Of a DNA stretch of 41,065 bases, positions 1-9,022 are shown one piece after another (the stretch's first letter is position 1; each line of letters begins with the position of its first letter). The notes under the pieces were generated by a model. It saw only the letters and a program-made list of their open reading frames with translations, did no database searches and was not told the origin of the DNA. The position numbers and the translations under genes are program-made. The stretch is from positions 1 through 41,065 of the forward strand of contig NZ_QMEB01000021.1 of assembly GCF_012912135.1 (NCBI RefSeq). The letters run 5' to 3'. This stretch comes from Brasilonema bromeliae SPC951 (GTDB taxonomy: Bacteria > Cyanobacteriota > Cyanobacteriia > Cyanobacteriales > Nostocaceae).

Positions 1-82
1 ACTATTAATTAAGTGTATGTTTGGAAAAATATAGTGTTATCAGCAGTAAGACTTTTCCATAAATCCTTTATTCTATGCATCT

Positions 83-1153
83 ATGTTGATTCAACTCTTA
101 AAAACTAGGATTTTGGGTATTAGACAACTTTTATACTCAAATTTCCGACAACGGAAAAGCCGTTCCTTGTCTGTGCTATTTGCCGTGGGGTTGGGCTTAA
201 GCCTAGTTGTGTCTGCCTGTTCTTCCAATGCCACTAAACCAGAAGCAGTCAATTCACCTACTAGCAAGCAAAATGTGACTGGCAGTATTACAGTTAATAT
301 TGGCTTTCAAAAGGCGGCAACTATCCTCAATGCCCTAAAGAGCAAAAGCAGCCTAGACCAAGCAATAGCAGCTTCTGGTGGAACTGTAAAATGGACTGAA
401 TTCCCTGCAGGTCTACCCATGCTGGAAGCCATGAACGCGGGTAGTGTTGACTTTGGTTACACAGGTGAATCACCGCCCATCTTTGCCCAAGCCGCAGGTA
501 ATCCTTTAGTTTACGTCGCCTACGATCCTTGGGGACCGAAGGCAGAAGCGATTATAGTACAGAAAAATTCACCAATAAAAAGTGTGGCTGAACTTAAAGG
601 CAAAAAAGTTGCCTTTGCCAAAGGTTCAAATACCAACTATCTCGTTGTCAAAGCCTTAGAATCTGCCGGATTAAAGTACAGTGACATCAAGCCAGCCTTT
701 CTCACACCAGCAGATGCTCGTGCTGCCTTTGAAGGTGGTAACGTTGATGCCTGGGCAATTTGGGACCCCTATCTAGCAGCAGCCCAAGAAGCAACAGGGG
801 CTAGAACCATAACAGATGCAACAAATTTAGCACCAAATCGCGGTTATTACCTTGCCCGCAAATCATTTGTGGAAGAACATCCTGATGTTTTGAAAACAAT
901 TTTGGATGAAGTCAGTAAAGTAGACAAATGGGCAGCAAGTAATCCAGCAGAAGTTGCGAAGTTTTTAGAACCACAATTAGGCATCAAAGCAGCGGCGCTG
1001 GAAGTTGCAGAAAAACGGCGAAAGTATGGTGTTTTACCCTTGACAGAAGAAGTCATTGCTAAACAACAAGAAGTTGCTGATACTTTCCAAAAAATCAAGC
1101 TGCTTCCCAAGCAAATCCAGGTAAAGGAAATCGTTTGGAAAGGCAATAAGTAA
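83..1153 (+). CDS. ABC transporter substrate-binding lipoprotein, sulfonate/NMT1 family
   Basis: Periplasmic binding protein that should deliver a small ligand to an ABC importer. The family (SsuA/TauA/ThiY-like) usually binds alkanesulfonates, taurine, nitrate-like anions or pyrimidine precursors. A basic N terminus and a hydrophobic stretch (about residues 28-45) end in the lipobox-like VVSAC, so the protein is probably lipid-anchored at Cys46. The mature part contains the family-typical segments GSVDFGYTGESPP, VAELKGKKVAF and DAWAIWDPY. Length (356 aa) is normal for the family plus a long leader, so an internal start is possible. No permease or ATPase gene follows; they may lie upstream of the window edge. 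The AprA-like gene starts about 55 nt downstream on the same strand, suggesting co-transcription and a sulfur-containing ligand (inference). Confidence 0.85.
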   Translation: MLIQLLKTRILGIRQLLYSNFRQRKSRSLSVLFAVGLGLSLVVSACSSNATKPEAVNSPTSKQNVTGSITVNIGFQKAATILNALKSKSSLDQAIAASGGTVKWTEFPAGLPMLEAMNAGSVDFGYTGESPPIFAQAAGNPLVYVAYDPWGPKAEAIIVQKNSPIKSVAELKGKKVAFAKGSNTNYLVVKALESAGLKYSDIKPAFLTPADARAAFEGGNVDAWAIWDPYLAAAQEATGARTITDATNLAPNRGYYLARKSFVEEHPDVLKTILDEVSKVDKWAASNPAEVAKFLEPQLGIKAAALEVAEKRRKYGVLPLTEEVIAKQQEVADTFQKIKLLPKQIQVKEIVWKGNK

Positions 1154-1209
1154 AGGATGAAAAATCGTTTTTAATTTCATACTGTTTTGTATTGGGACTT
1201 TCAAACGCT

Positions 1210-2925
1210 ATGGTGACGAATGCGACTACCCAGTGGATAAAAACTGATGTGCTGGTTATTGGTGGCGGGACAGCAGGGACAATGGCTGCTATTAAAGCCA
1301 AGCAAGCAAATCCTGATGCTGAGGTGCTGATTTTAGAAAAGGCTAACATTCGTCGGAGTGGGGCGATCGCAATGGGTATGGATGGCGTTAATACTGCTGT
1401 CATTCCCGGTCATTCCACCCCAGAAAAATACGTTCGTGAAGTCACTCTTGCCAACGATGGTATTCTCAATCAAAAAGCCGTTTATCAAACAGGCAAATTA
1501 GGCTACGAAGTCATCCAAGAACTAGAAAGCTGGAGTGTGAAATTTCAGAAAGATGCTCAAGGTAACTACGACTTAAAACAAGTGCATCGTGTTGGGAAAT
1601 ATGTTCTGCCCATGCCAGAAGGCAAAGACCTCAAGCCAATTCTGACCCGACAAGTCAAACGCCACAAAGTCAAAGTCACCAATCGCGTCATGGCAACCCG
1701 CGTTTTAGTAGGAGAAAAACGTGCTATTGGTGCTGTAGGATTTGATGTTAGAAACGGTGATTTTATTGTCATTCAAGCCAAAGCAGTCATCCTATGTACA
1801 GGAGCATGTGGACGTTTAGGATTACCTGCTTCTGGTTATCTCTACGGCACTTATGAAAATCCTACTAATGCCGGAGATGGCTACTCAATGGCTTATCATG
1901 CTGGTGCAGAACTCAGCAACATTGAGTGCTTTCAAATCAATCCTTTAATTAAAGATTATAACGGTCCTGCTTGCGCCTATGTAGCTGGACCTTTCGGTGC
2001 TCATACTGCTAACGCCGAAGGAAATCGCTTCATCAGTTGCGACTATTGGAGTGGACAAATGATGCTGGAAATCTGGAAAGAATTAAACTCCGGCAAGGGA
2101 CCTGTTCAACTCAAAATGACCCACCTTGATGAAGATACGATTTCTGAAATTGAATCCATACTTTGGTCAAATGAACGACCAAGCCGCGAACGCTTTCATC
2201 AAGGTAGAGGCGAAGACTATCGCACCCACGGCGTTGAAATGAACATATCAGAAATTGGCTTGTGTAGCGGACATAGTGCTTCTGGCGTTTGGGTGAATGA
2301 AAAAGCTGAAACAACTGTCCCAGGTTTGTATGCCGCTGGAGACATGGCAAGCGTTCCTCATAATTATATGATTGGGGCATTTGTCTTCGGTCGTCTAGCA
2401 GGAACTCATGCCATTGAGTATATCCAGGATTTAGATCATGTCGAGCCAGAGAAAGATTTTTTAGAACAAGAAAAATTGCGAATTTATACACCTTTAACTC
2501 GACCAAATGGTATTCCTCACACCCAGGTGGAATATAAATTACGGCGCTTAGTTAATGATTATCTGCAACCACCGAAAGCGGGAAACAAAATAGAGATTGG
2601 CTTGAGAAATTTTGTCTACTATCAAGAAACATTAGATTTAATGGGTGCTCGCGATCCCCATGAATTGATGCGCTGTATGGAAGTTCATTTTATTCGCGAC
2701 TGTGCAGAAATGGCAGCCAGAGCATCATTATATCGTCAAGAAAGTCGCTGGGGTCTTTATCATTACCGATTAGATTATCCAGAAAAGAACGATGATGAGT
2801 GGTTTTGTCATGTCAATTTAAAGAAAGATGAATCAGGGGAAATGGTGCTGTTCAAGCGTCCAGTTGAACCTTATATTGTGGAGGTTGATTCAGCAAAAGA
2901 TGTTTATGATGTCGCTGTGAGGTAG
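1210..2925 (+). CDS. FAD-dependent oxidoreductase, adenylylsulfate reductase alpha (AprA)-like
   Basis: Flavoprotein of the fumarate reductase/succinate dehydrogenase/AprA superfamily, cytoplasmic. The N terminus carries the dinucleotide-binding motif VLVIGGGTAGTMAA followed by an acidic-end strand (EVLILEKA). The C-terminal half of the FAD domain has GLYAAGDMASVPH, and the segment GHSASGVWV resembles the active-site histidine region of AprA. The ORF track starts at a TTG (1192); I prefer ATG 1210, which leaves about five residues before the FAD strand. The likely electron partner is the AprB-like ferredoxin at 3923. Cyanobacteria do not respire sulfate, so a true APS reductase role is unlikely. 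A redox step on an imported organosulfur compound fits the context better, but the substrate is unknown. Confidence 0.8.
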   Translation: MVTNATTQWIKTDVLVIGGGTAGTMAAIKAKQANPDAEVLILEKANIRRSGAIAMGMDGVNTAVIPGHSTPEKYVREVTLANDGILNQKAVYQTGKLGYEVIQELESWSVKFQKDAQGNYDLKQVHRVGKYVLPMPEGKDLKPILTRQVKRHKVKVTNRVMATRVLVGEKRAIGAVGFDVRNGDFIVIQAKAVILCTGACGRLGLPASGYLYGTYENPTNAGDGYSMAYHAGAELSNIECFQINPLIKDYNGPACAYVAGPFGAHTANAEGNRFISCDYWSGQMMLEIWKELNSGKGPVQLKMTHLDEDTISEIESILWSNERPSRERFHQGRGEDYRTHGVEMNISEIGLCSGHSASGVWVNEKAETTVPGLYAAGDMASVPHNYMIGAFVFGRLAGTHAIEYIQDLDHVEPEKDFLEQEKLRIYTPLTRPNGIPHTQVEYKLRRLVNDYLQPPKAGNKIEIGLRNFVYYQETLDLMGARDPHELMRCMEVHFIRDCAEMAARASLYRQESRWGLYHYRLDYPEKNDDEWFCHVNLKKDESGEMVLFKRPVEPYIVEVDSAKDVYDVAVR

Positions 2926-3108
2926 GATATTCAAAATGAATCCGAAGCAAGTCTTACAGAAAGTGAGACAATTCTCACACACATTCTAAATCAAGACTCT
3001 TTATGCCATAGCTTTCATATCAGACCAAGAAGGCTTGCTGCTGGTAGAGAATCATTTATTAAGAGATTGCTTGAAGAGTTAAGTCATCTAAATTTCAACA
3101 TTCTACCA

Positions 3109-3891
3109 ATGCCTATCTACAATTCAATTGGTCAACAATACTCCAAAACCCGTGTCCCTGATCCTCGCATTATTAATACATTAATTGACCTACTCAATTT
3201 ACCCAAAGGTAGCATTATCGCTGATATTGGAGCGGGGACTGGTAGTTACAGTCTAGCGCTTGCTAACCAAGGATTTTCTGTGAATGCTATTGAACCTTCT
3301 GCGGTGATGCAAAAACAAGCAGTAGAACATCCACAAGTTAACTGGTTCACTGGCTATGCAGAAGATTTACCTTTAGCAGATAATTCTGTTGATGCAGTCA
3401 TCAGTATCCTCACAATTCATCATTTTTCTAACTTAGAAAAATCATTTCAAGAAATGCATCGAGTAGTCAGGAACGGAGCAATAGTTTTGCTGACATTTGA
3501 TATCAGATTAGCTCAGAAGATATGGCTTTATGATTACTTTCCATTTTTGTGGCAAGATGCTCTACGATTTTTACCACTTAACGAACTTGCTAACCTAATT
3601 CAAGCTAGTACCGGAAGACATATTGAAACTATACCTTTTTTGTTGCCTCCTGATTTGTCTGATTTATTTGCAGCTTCGGCTTGGAAGCGTCCTAAGTTAT
3701 ATCTTCAACAAGAAGTACGTGCTGGAATATCATCTTTCGCTTTAGCAGATCCGAATTTAGTCAAGCAAGGAGTGAAATTACTCGCAGCAGATTTAAGTAG
3801 TGGGGAATGGGATGCAAAGTATGCTGATATTGAGAATTTAACAGAAATTGATGTGGGTTATCGTTTTATCCGTGCTACGCTTGATAACTAA
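3109..3891 (+). CDS. Class I SAM-dependent methyltransferase (UbiE-like)
   Basis: Predicted S-adenosylmethionine methyltransferase, about 260 aa. Motif I is visible as IADIGAGTGSYSLALANQG, then an acidic residue after the second strand (AIEPS), motif post-I region ENLPLAD-like (EDLPLADNSVDAVIS) and a LTIHHF segment. The ORF track starts at TTG 3067; the natural N terminus is more likely ATG 3109 (MPIYNSIGQQYSKTR), because this family normally begins a few residues before YxxxxxxY-S. It lies between the AprA-like and AprB-like genes, which makes it an integral member of the cluster rather than a bystander. The methyl acceptor cannot be deduced. Confidence 0.75.
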   Translation: MPIYNSIGQQYSKTRVPDPRIINTLIDLLNLPKGSIIADIGAGTGSYSLALANQGFSVNAIEPSAVMQKQAVEHPQVNWFTGYAEDLPLADNSVDAVISILTIHHFSNLEKSFQEMHRVVRNGAIVLLTFDIRLAQKIWLYDYFPFLWQDALRFLPLNELANLIQASTGRHIETIPFLLPPDLSDLFAASAWKRPKLYLQQEVRAGISSFALADPNLVKQGVKLLAADLSSGEWDAKYADIENLTEIDVGYRFIRATLDN

Positions 3892-3922
3892 AAGACGAGA
3901 TAGTAAAAGAGAGTTATATACT

Positions 3923-4150
3923 ATGGCTTTAATAAATCAAAGAATTGATGTCCCTGTTATCGTCGATGAATCAAAATGTTTAGAAAAATGCAACGCTTGT
4001 ATTGAAGTTTGTCCACTCGATGTACTCGCAAAAAACCCAGAAACAGGAAAAGCCTACATGAAATATGACGAGTGCTGGTTCTGTCTACCTTGCGAAAAAG
4101 AATGTCCAACCAATGCCATTACTGTACAGATTCCATTCTTATTGCGCTAA
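3923..4150 (+). CDS. Two-[4Fe-4S] ferredoxin, AprB-like
   Basis: 75-aa iron-sulfur protein. Two cysteine sets are present: CLEKCNACIEVCP (C-x3-C-x2-C-x3-C) and CWFCLPCEKECP (C-x2-C-x2-C-x3-C-P), enough for two [4Fe-4S] clusters. The second set, followed by xNAI, closely follows the pattern of the beta subunit of adenylylsulfate reductase (CWxCxxCxxxCPxxAI). The AprB C-terminal tail is missing, so this is a short version. Start at ATG 3923, preceded by AAAAGAGAG; the longer ORF-track start at 3848 overlaps the upstream methyltransferase and is not needed. It probably passes electrons to or from the AprA-like flavoprotein. Confidence 0.85.
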   Translation: MALINQRIDVPVIVDESKCLEKCNACIEVCPLDVLAKNPETGKAYMKYDECWFCLPCEKECPTNAITVQIPFLLR

Positions 4151-4204
4151 TTTATTTGTAAAAATTATTACTCTGTGCTCTGTGCGTCTCTGCGGTTTTA
4201 AAAA

Positions 4205-5179
4205 ATGTATAATAACACTCATAATAACTCCAATGATTGGATCGAAATGCTGCGATCGCCAGAAGTTGATGACCGCTTAGTTGCTGTCAAAGCTTTACAA
4301 CATCTTGGTGAAGAAGAAGCAATAGAACCCCTAATTTATGCTCTACAAGATGAAAACTTGAATGTTCAAAAAATAGCCATCTCTGCTCTTTGGGAAATTG
4401 CGAACCCTGTTGCTGTACCAGCTTTACTAAAATACCTTGGTTCATCAAATGCAGAAATTCGTACGGAAGCATTATCAGCTTTAAATGACTTAGTTTCACC
4501 TACAGATTTATCATTGTTGCTAGATAGTCTCAGTCATAACAATATCTACCTACAATTGAATATCCTAATTCTTCTCCGCAAAATTCATGATATTCAGTCT
4601 TTACCATATATTATACAATTTTTTAATTCAGAAAATGCAGATTTAAGAGAAGCCGCAATCACAACACTCCGCTATCTCAATCAAGTTGAAAAATGTCCCC
4701 AAGCTTTAGCGTTAATATCTGATTATAATGTGACTGTGCGCCGCGCTACTGCTTTAACTTTAGGGTATTTACAAGACGCAGAAGTTATTTCAATACTTAC
4801 TCACGCACTCACAAGTGACAGCGATTGGCAAGTTCGTCGCAATGCAGCAAAATCTCTTGCTATTCATGAAAATGACCAAGCAATTTCAGCATTAGAAATC
4901 GCTTTAGGTGATGAGCATTGGCAAGTACGGAAATCAGCAGCACAGACTTTACAAAAAATACCACATATAAAAGTTCTGCCAGTGTTAATTCAAGCATTAA
5001 CAGATGAATATGCAGATGTACGAAAAGAAGTTGCGATCGCTCTTGGTAATTTAGGTCATCCTGATGCGATAAATCCACTCCAGCAATCATTGGATGACCT
5101 AGATAAAGAAGTTGCTATCCAATCACTCAGAGCAATTAAAAAAATTCAAGAATCGATAAAATCATCGACTCATGACTGA
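4205..5179 (+). CDS. HEAT-repeat protein
   Basis: 324-aa all-helical repeat protein, roughly nine to ten HEAT/phycocyanin-lyase-type repeats of about 31 residues. Repeat signatures such as DRLVAVKALQHLG, EEAIEPLIYALQD, NVQKIAISALWEI, WQVRRNAAKSLA and DVRKEVAIALGNLG recur along the whole length. No signal peptide or membrane helix is seen. Such proteins act as scaffolds or as maturation factors; the phycobilin lyase CpcE/F family has the same fold, but nothing here points to bilins. Its stop overlaps the next gene's start by 8 bp, so it is translationally coupled to the Mrp ATPase. A role in assembling or docking the Fe-S flavoprotein complex is an inference from context. Confidence 0.8.
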   Translation: MYNNTHNNSNDWIEMLRSPEVDDRLVAVKALQHLGEEEAIEPLIYALQDENLNVQKIAISALWEIANPVAVPALLKYLGSSNAEIRTEALSALNDLVSPTDLSLLLDSLSHNNIYLQLNILILLRKIHDIQSLPYIIQFFNSENADLREAAITTLRYLNQVEKCPQALALISDYNVTVRRATALTLGYLQDAEVISILTHALTSDSDWQVRRNAAKSLAIHENDQAISALEIALGDEHWQVRKSAAQTLQKIPHIKVLPVLIQALTDEYADVRKEVAIALGNLGHPDAINPLQQSLDDLDKEVAIQSLRAIKKIQESIKSSTHD

Positions 5180-6209
5180 TGAACACCTCAATTCCTTGAC
5201 AGCATCTCGTCAACAGGAAGTGATTCGCTACCTGAAAACTGTCATTGAACCAATCCTTAAAAATAATGTTGTTAGCTTGGGGATGGTGCGGAATTTATGC
5301 ATAGTTGATGACTATGTTTACCTGCGCCTTTATATTGGAGCACATCAGCAGGATTTCTTCAAAGAAATTCAATATGTTCTATCAAATTTAAGTTGGTGCA
5401 AGAAGACTTATATTCAAATTTGTACAATTCCCGGAGTCAAAGTAACCCTTGCTATTTCTAGTGGCAAAGGTGGTGTAGGTAAATCGACAACAGCCGTGAA
5501 TATAGCCGCAGCTTTAAAATTACAAGGTGCAAAAGTTGGTTTGCTAGATGCTGATGTCTACGGTCCTAATATTCCACAAATGTTGGGTTTAGGACAAGCT
5601 GATATTCAAGTTATTCATACTCCCACCGGTGAGAAATTTTTACCCCTAGAAATCCAGGGAATTAAACTCATGTCAGTGGGTTTACTCGCAGAACCAAATC
5701 GTCCTTTAGCATGGCGAGGACCAGTATTACACAAGATTATCACTCAATTTCTGCAAGATGTAGAATGGGGCGAATTGGATTATTTATTGATTGATTTGCC
5801 GCCAGGAACAGGGGATGCTCAAATTACAATTGTACAAGAAAGCCCAATTTGTGGAGTTATTTTGGTGACGACTCCCCAACAGGTTGCTATTTCCGATGTG
5901 CGCCGTAACATACATATGTTTCGCCAAGTGGGTGTTCCTGTTCTTGGCATTGTGGAAAATATGAGTTATTTAATCTGTAGTGATTGTGGCTTACGCACAC
6001 CAATTTTTGGTAGTGGTGGTGGTGAACAACTTGCAGCAGAATTGCAAGCACCTTTACTGGGACAGATTCCCATAGATCCCCGTATCTGTAGCGGTGGTGA
6101 TACAGGACATCCCATTGCAGTAACCAACTCCACCTCTGCTGCAGGTGAGGTTTTTGTGCAAATTGCGACTGCACTGTTAGGGACTTTTTGCCTGATGCAG
6201 TCGATTTAA
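5172..6209 (+). CDS. Mrp/NBP35-family Fe-S carrier P-loop ATPase
   Basis: Cytoplasmic ATPase of the Mrp/ApbC/NBP35 family, which carries and transfers Fe-S clusters. About 100 N-terminal residues form a diverged MIP18/DUF59-like domain. Then come the deviant Walker A SSGKGGVGKST (about residue 100), DADVYGPNIPQML, the switch segment DLPPGTGDAQ, and the C-terminal cluster-binding CxxC within YLICSDCGLR. The gene begins inside the HEAT gene (8-bp overlap) and is followed 24 nt later by the aminotransferase. Cyanobacteria usually carry a separate housekeeping mrp, so this copy may be dedicated to the two-cluster ferredoxin or flavoprotein of this cluster (inference). Confidence 0.9.
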   Translation: MTDEHLNSLTASRQQEVIRYLKTVIEPILKNNVVSLGMVRNLCIVDDYVYLRLYIGAHQQDFFKEIQYVLSNLSWCKKTYIQICTIPGVKVTLAISSGKGGVGKSTTAVNIAAALKLQGAKVGLLDADVYGPNIPQMLGLGQADIQVIHTPTGEKFLPLEIQGIKLMSVGLLAEPNRPLAWRGPVLHKIITQFLQDVEWGELDYLLIDLPPGTGDAQITIVQESPICGVILVTTPQQVAISDVRRNIHMFRQVGVPVLGIVENMSYLICSDCGLRTPIFGSGGGEQLAAELQAPLLGQIPIDPRICSGGDTGHPIAVTNSTSAAGEVFVQIATALLGTFCLMQSI

Positions 6210-6233
6210 TAACACTATATAGAGGATATAAAT

Positions 6234-7427
6234 GTGACTCCGGTAAGAAAGCAGAAAATTTCAGATAAAGCAAACCAGTTCACAGAGTCAGTCATTCGAG
6301 AAATGACTAGAGTTGCCTTACAATATAGTGCGGTGAATCTGGCGCAAGGATTTCCTGATTTTCCTTGTCCGCCTGAGTTAAAACGGGCAGCTTGTGAGGC
6401 AATTGAGGAAGACGTGAATCAGTATGCTATCACATGGGGAGATAAAGCTTTCCGTCAGGCGATCGCCCAAAAAGTCCATTGGTATTTAGGCTTGAATATT
6501 GATCCTGAACGACAAATCACCGTCACCTGTGGTTCAACAGAAGCAATGGCTGCAGTGATGCTAGCAACTCTGAATCCGGGTGATGAAGTGATAGTGTTTG
6601 AGCCATATTACGAAAACTATGGTCCCGATGCAATTTTAGCCAGTGCAACTCCTCGCTATGTGTCGCTGCATCCACCTGAGTGGACATTTGATGAAGCACA
6701 ACTGCGCGACTGCTTTAATGAACGTACAAAAGCCATTATCATTAACACGCCCCATAACCCAACTGGCAAAGTCTTTACTCGTGAAGAACTAACCCTCATT
6801 GCTGAACTTTGTCAGAAGTGGGATGTATTAGCATTCACAGATGAAATCTACGAACACATTCTTTATGACAGAACACAGCATATTGCAATGGCGACTTTGC
6901 CAGGAATGTCTGAGAGAACTGTCACTATCAATGGTCTTTCCAAAACCTACAGTGTGACTGGTTGGCGAGTCGGCTATATTCTAGCAAATCCAGAATTAAC
7001 AGCAGCAATTCGCAAAGTTCATGATTTTCTTACCGTTGGCGCACCAGCACCCTTGCAAAGGGCTGGAGTCGCGGCGATGCAACTTAGAGTTAGCTACTAC
7101 GAAGAATTGGCAAAGCTTTACCACCAAAAGCGAGACGATATTCTGCGGATTTTGGATGCAGTGGGAATTCCCTATTTTATTCCAAAAGGAGCTTACTACG
7201 TGTTTGCTGATATCTCGTCTTTTGGTTACAAAAATGATGTGGAATTTACTAGATTCTTAATTCAAGAGATAGGTGTTGCCGTAGTTCCCGGTTCCAGCTT
7301 TTTCTCGCAATCAGAGGCGGGTAAAAATTTTATCAGATTCTGCTTTAGTAAGAAACCAGAGACTTTGGCAAAGGCAGGGGAACGTTTACTGAAATTGCAA
7401 TCAACTCTACAAGCTGCACCTACTTAG
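6234..7427 (+). CDS. PLP-dependent class I/II aminotransferase
   Basis: 397-aa fold-type I PLP enzyme. Visible motifs: NLAQGFPDFPCP near the N terminus, NTPHNPTGKV, the DEIYEHILY segment that holds the PLP-contacting Asp and Tyr, SKTYSVTGWRVGY with the Schiff-base Lys, and the C-terminal FIRFCFSK with the carboxylate-binding Arg. The sequence resembles the kynurenine/methionine aminotransferase and cysteine-conjugate beta-lyase group, where transamination and C-S cleavage cannot be separated by eye. The GTG start at 6234 is favoured by AGAGGA seven nt upstream; no ATG occurs before the conserved region. It closes the sulfur-type cluster, so an amino or C-S substrate derived from the imported compound is plausible. 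Confidence 0.85.
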   Translation: MTPVRKQKISDKANQFTESVIREMTRVALQYSAVNLAQGFPDFPCPPELKRAACEAIEEDVNQYAITWGDKAFRQAIAQKVHWYLGLNIDPERQITVTCGSTEAMAAVMLATLNPGDEVIVFEPYYENYGPDAILASATPRYVSLHPPEWTFDEAQLRDCFNERTKAIIINTPHNPTGKVFTREELTLIAELCQKWDVLAFTDEIYEHILYDRTQHIAMATLPGMSERTVTINGLSKTYSVTGWRVGYILANPELTAAIRKVHDFLTVGAPAPLQRAGVAAMQLRVSYYEELAKLYHQKRDDILRILDAVGIPYFIPKGAYYVFADISSFGYKNDVEFTRFLIQEIGVAVVPGSSFFSQSEAGKNFIRFCFSKKPETLAKAGERLLKLQSTLQAAPT

Positions 7428-7587
7428 AAGCTAGGTTGGCTTGATAACGATTGCCCGCTAAAAAGCCTCGCGCTAAAGGACTCAAGGGAATAATCCCAAT
7501 CGCCTCAGCGCGAGATAATAACACTATCTCTCGCTCTTGTTCCCGATAAACTAGGTTGTAGTAATTTTGCATGGAAACAAAGCGACT
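7421..7587 (-). pseudogene. Aldo/keto reductase fragment
   Basis: On the minus strand an uninterrupted stretch of about 55 codons between two in-frame stops reads FVSMQNYYNLVYREQERE and then IIPLSPLARGFLAGNRY. These are the internal strand 7-8 signatures of aldo/keto reductases (NxYNLxxRexE...GxxxxSPLaxGxLxG). The N-terminal catalytic Asp/Tyr/Lys/His part and the C terminus are absent, so it is a remnant of about one sixth of a gene. It is convergent with and slightly overlaps the aminotransferase end, suggesting that the cluster's 3' boundary was formed by a rearrangement. Confidence 0.8.
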
Positions 7588-8062
7588 CTAAATAGATTCA
7601 CGCAGATTTCAGCCTCTGGCAAAGTGCTTTTATCAAACATGTAGATTGGATAACTGGCTTAGTAAATAAGTCCAACTGGCAATGAGACAAGCAGCATCGT
7701 CACTTGCCACTGCTTTTTAGTATAGATAGCATAAGTGTTAGTGCTGATGCAATTATCATTACTTTAGTATTAAATAGCACTATAATAACCAAAGTCGTAT
7801 AACAATAGCTAATACTCTTACCAATCAACAGCAGGTTGCACACTTCGCGAAACCCGACGCCAATCGCCTCGACGGAACGCGCTTGTTGCATGCACATTCG
7901 AGGGCTTTGCGGTGAGACAGCGAGTTAACTTGTGCAAACTAGCTTGAAAAAGGCAGAGGGCAAGCTATCCAGAACGAAAGAAAAACCATTATTCTTTTTT
8001 CTTTCCTTCTGGTGACGAATTCGTCATGTCGGCTACTTAATCGAAAGAAAATTTATGTTTCC
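7588..8062. other. Intergenic gap, no supported gene
   Basis: About 470 bases between the reductase remnant and the HIT fusion gene. It holds a short GC-rich patch near 7850-7910 typical of cyanobacterial dispersed repeats and an imperfect hairpin of GAAAGAAAAA (7976-7985) with TTTTTCTTTC (7996-8005). The 65-aa minus-strand ORF here has no recognisable features. Confidence 0.5.
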
Positions 8063-8944
8063 ATGAAAAAGCAAAAAAATCTATTCAGCCACCTTACAGC
8101 AATAGAAAGAATTCACCTATCAGTACCTGCACAGTTTTTGTTAGATAAGAATCTACTTCAAGATAAAGTCAACAACAAAAACAACATTGTCCTAGATTTT
8201 GGCTGCGGCTTGGGCAATGATGTTAAATTATTGCGAAAAAAAGGATTTGATGTCACAGGTTACGATCCTTATTATTTCCCGCAATACCCTAATGAAAAAT
8301 TTGACACAATAATTTGCTTTTATGTTTTAAACGTTTTATTTCCTGAAGAACAAGGGGATGTTCTCATGAGAATATCGAACCTATTGAAGCCTGGAGGAAA
8401 AGCGTATTATGCAGTTAGAAGGGATCTAAAAAGAGAAGGCTTTCGAGAACATTATATCCACAAAAAACCTACATATCAGTGCATTGTCAAACTTCCTTTT
8501 CAATCTATCTACTTAGATGAGAATTGCGAAATTTACGAGTATATGCATTATAACTTACGAACAAACGCATCTAATAATTGTAATTGTATATTTTGTCAAC
8601 CTCATAAAAATTTAACTATCCTAACCGAATCAGCTACTGCCTATGCTATGTATGATGGTTATCCTGTGAATAAAGGTCATGTTTTGGTTGTTCCAAAACG
8701 TCACGTGAGTAATTATTTTGACCTACCGTTTAAAGAGCAATCTGCTTGTTGGTTTATGGTTAACAGAGTCCAAGAAATTCTCGGCAAAGAATTTCAACCC
8801 GATGGTTTCAATGTGGGAATGAACATCAATCGAGATGCAGGTCAAAATATGATGCACGCCAGTATCCATATTATCCCTCGTTACAAAGGTGATACTGTTG
8901 GTGCTAAAGGTGGGATAAGATATGTGATTCCTAAAAGAAAATAG
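8063..8944 (+). CDS. Fused SAM methyltransferase - HIT-domain protein with altered HIT motif
   Basis: The N-terminal half is a small class I methyltransferase: motif I VLDFGCGLGNDVKLL, acidic residue in GYDPYY, and LLKPGGKAYYAV. A linker with the Cys pair CNCIFC leads into a C-terminal HIT domain (YDGYPVNKGHVLVVPKRH, DGFNVGMNINRDAGQ, final IPR). The HIT triad should read HxHxH, and here reads HASIH: the middle His, the nucleophile of nucleotidyl hydrolases and transferases of this superfamily, is Ser (codon AGT at 8861). The outer two His remain. The ORF track begins at GTG 8012; ATG 8063 looks more natural (MKKQKNLFSHL). Such methyltransferase-HIT fusions are known in bacteria but lack an assigned function. 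The gene stands alone. Confidence 0.8.
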   Translation: MKKQKNLFSHLTAIERIHLSVPAQFLLDKNLLQDKVNNKNNIVLDFGCGLGNDVKLLRKKGFDVTGYDPYYFPQYPNEKFDTIICFYVLNVLFPEEQGDVLMRISNLLKPGGKAYYAVRRDLKREGFREHYIHKKPTYQCIVKLPFQSIYLDENCEIYEYMHYNLRTNASNNCNCIFCQPHKNLTILTESATAYAMYDGYPVNKGHVLVVPKRHVSNYFDLPFKEQSACWFMVNRVQEILGKEFQPDGFNVGMNINRDAGQNMMHASIHIIPRYKGDTVGAKGGIRYVIPKRK

Positions 8945-9022
8945 TTTGTAATTTATCGGTTAATATAAGCAGAACCGCAAGAATATTATCAATAGATAAC
9001 TTGAAAAAATAAGTGGTCACCA

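Noticed and set aside
7700-7897. 65-aa minus-strand ORF
   Set aside because: Starts in a repeat-like GC patch; no recognisable domain or ribosome-binding site.
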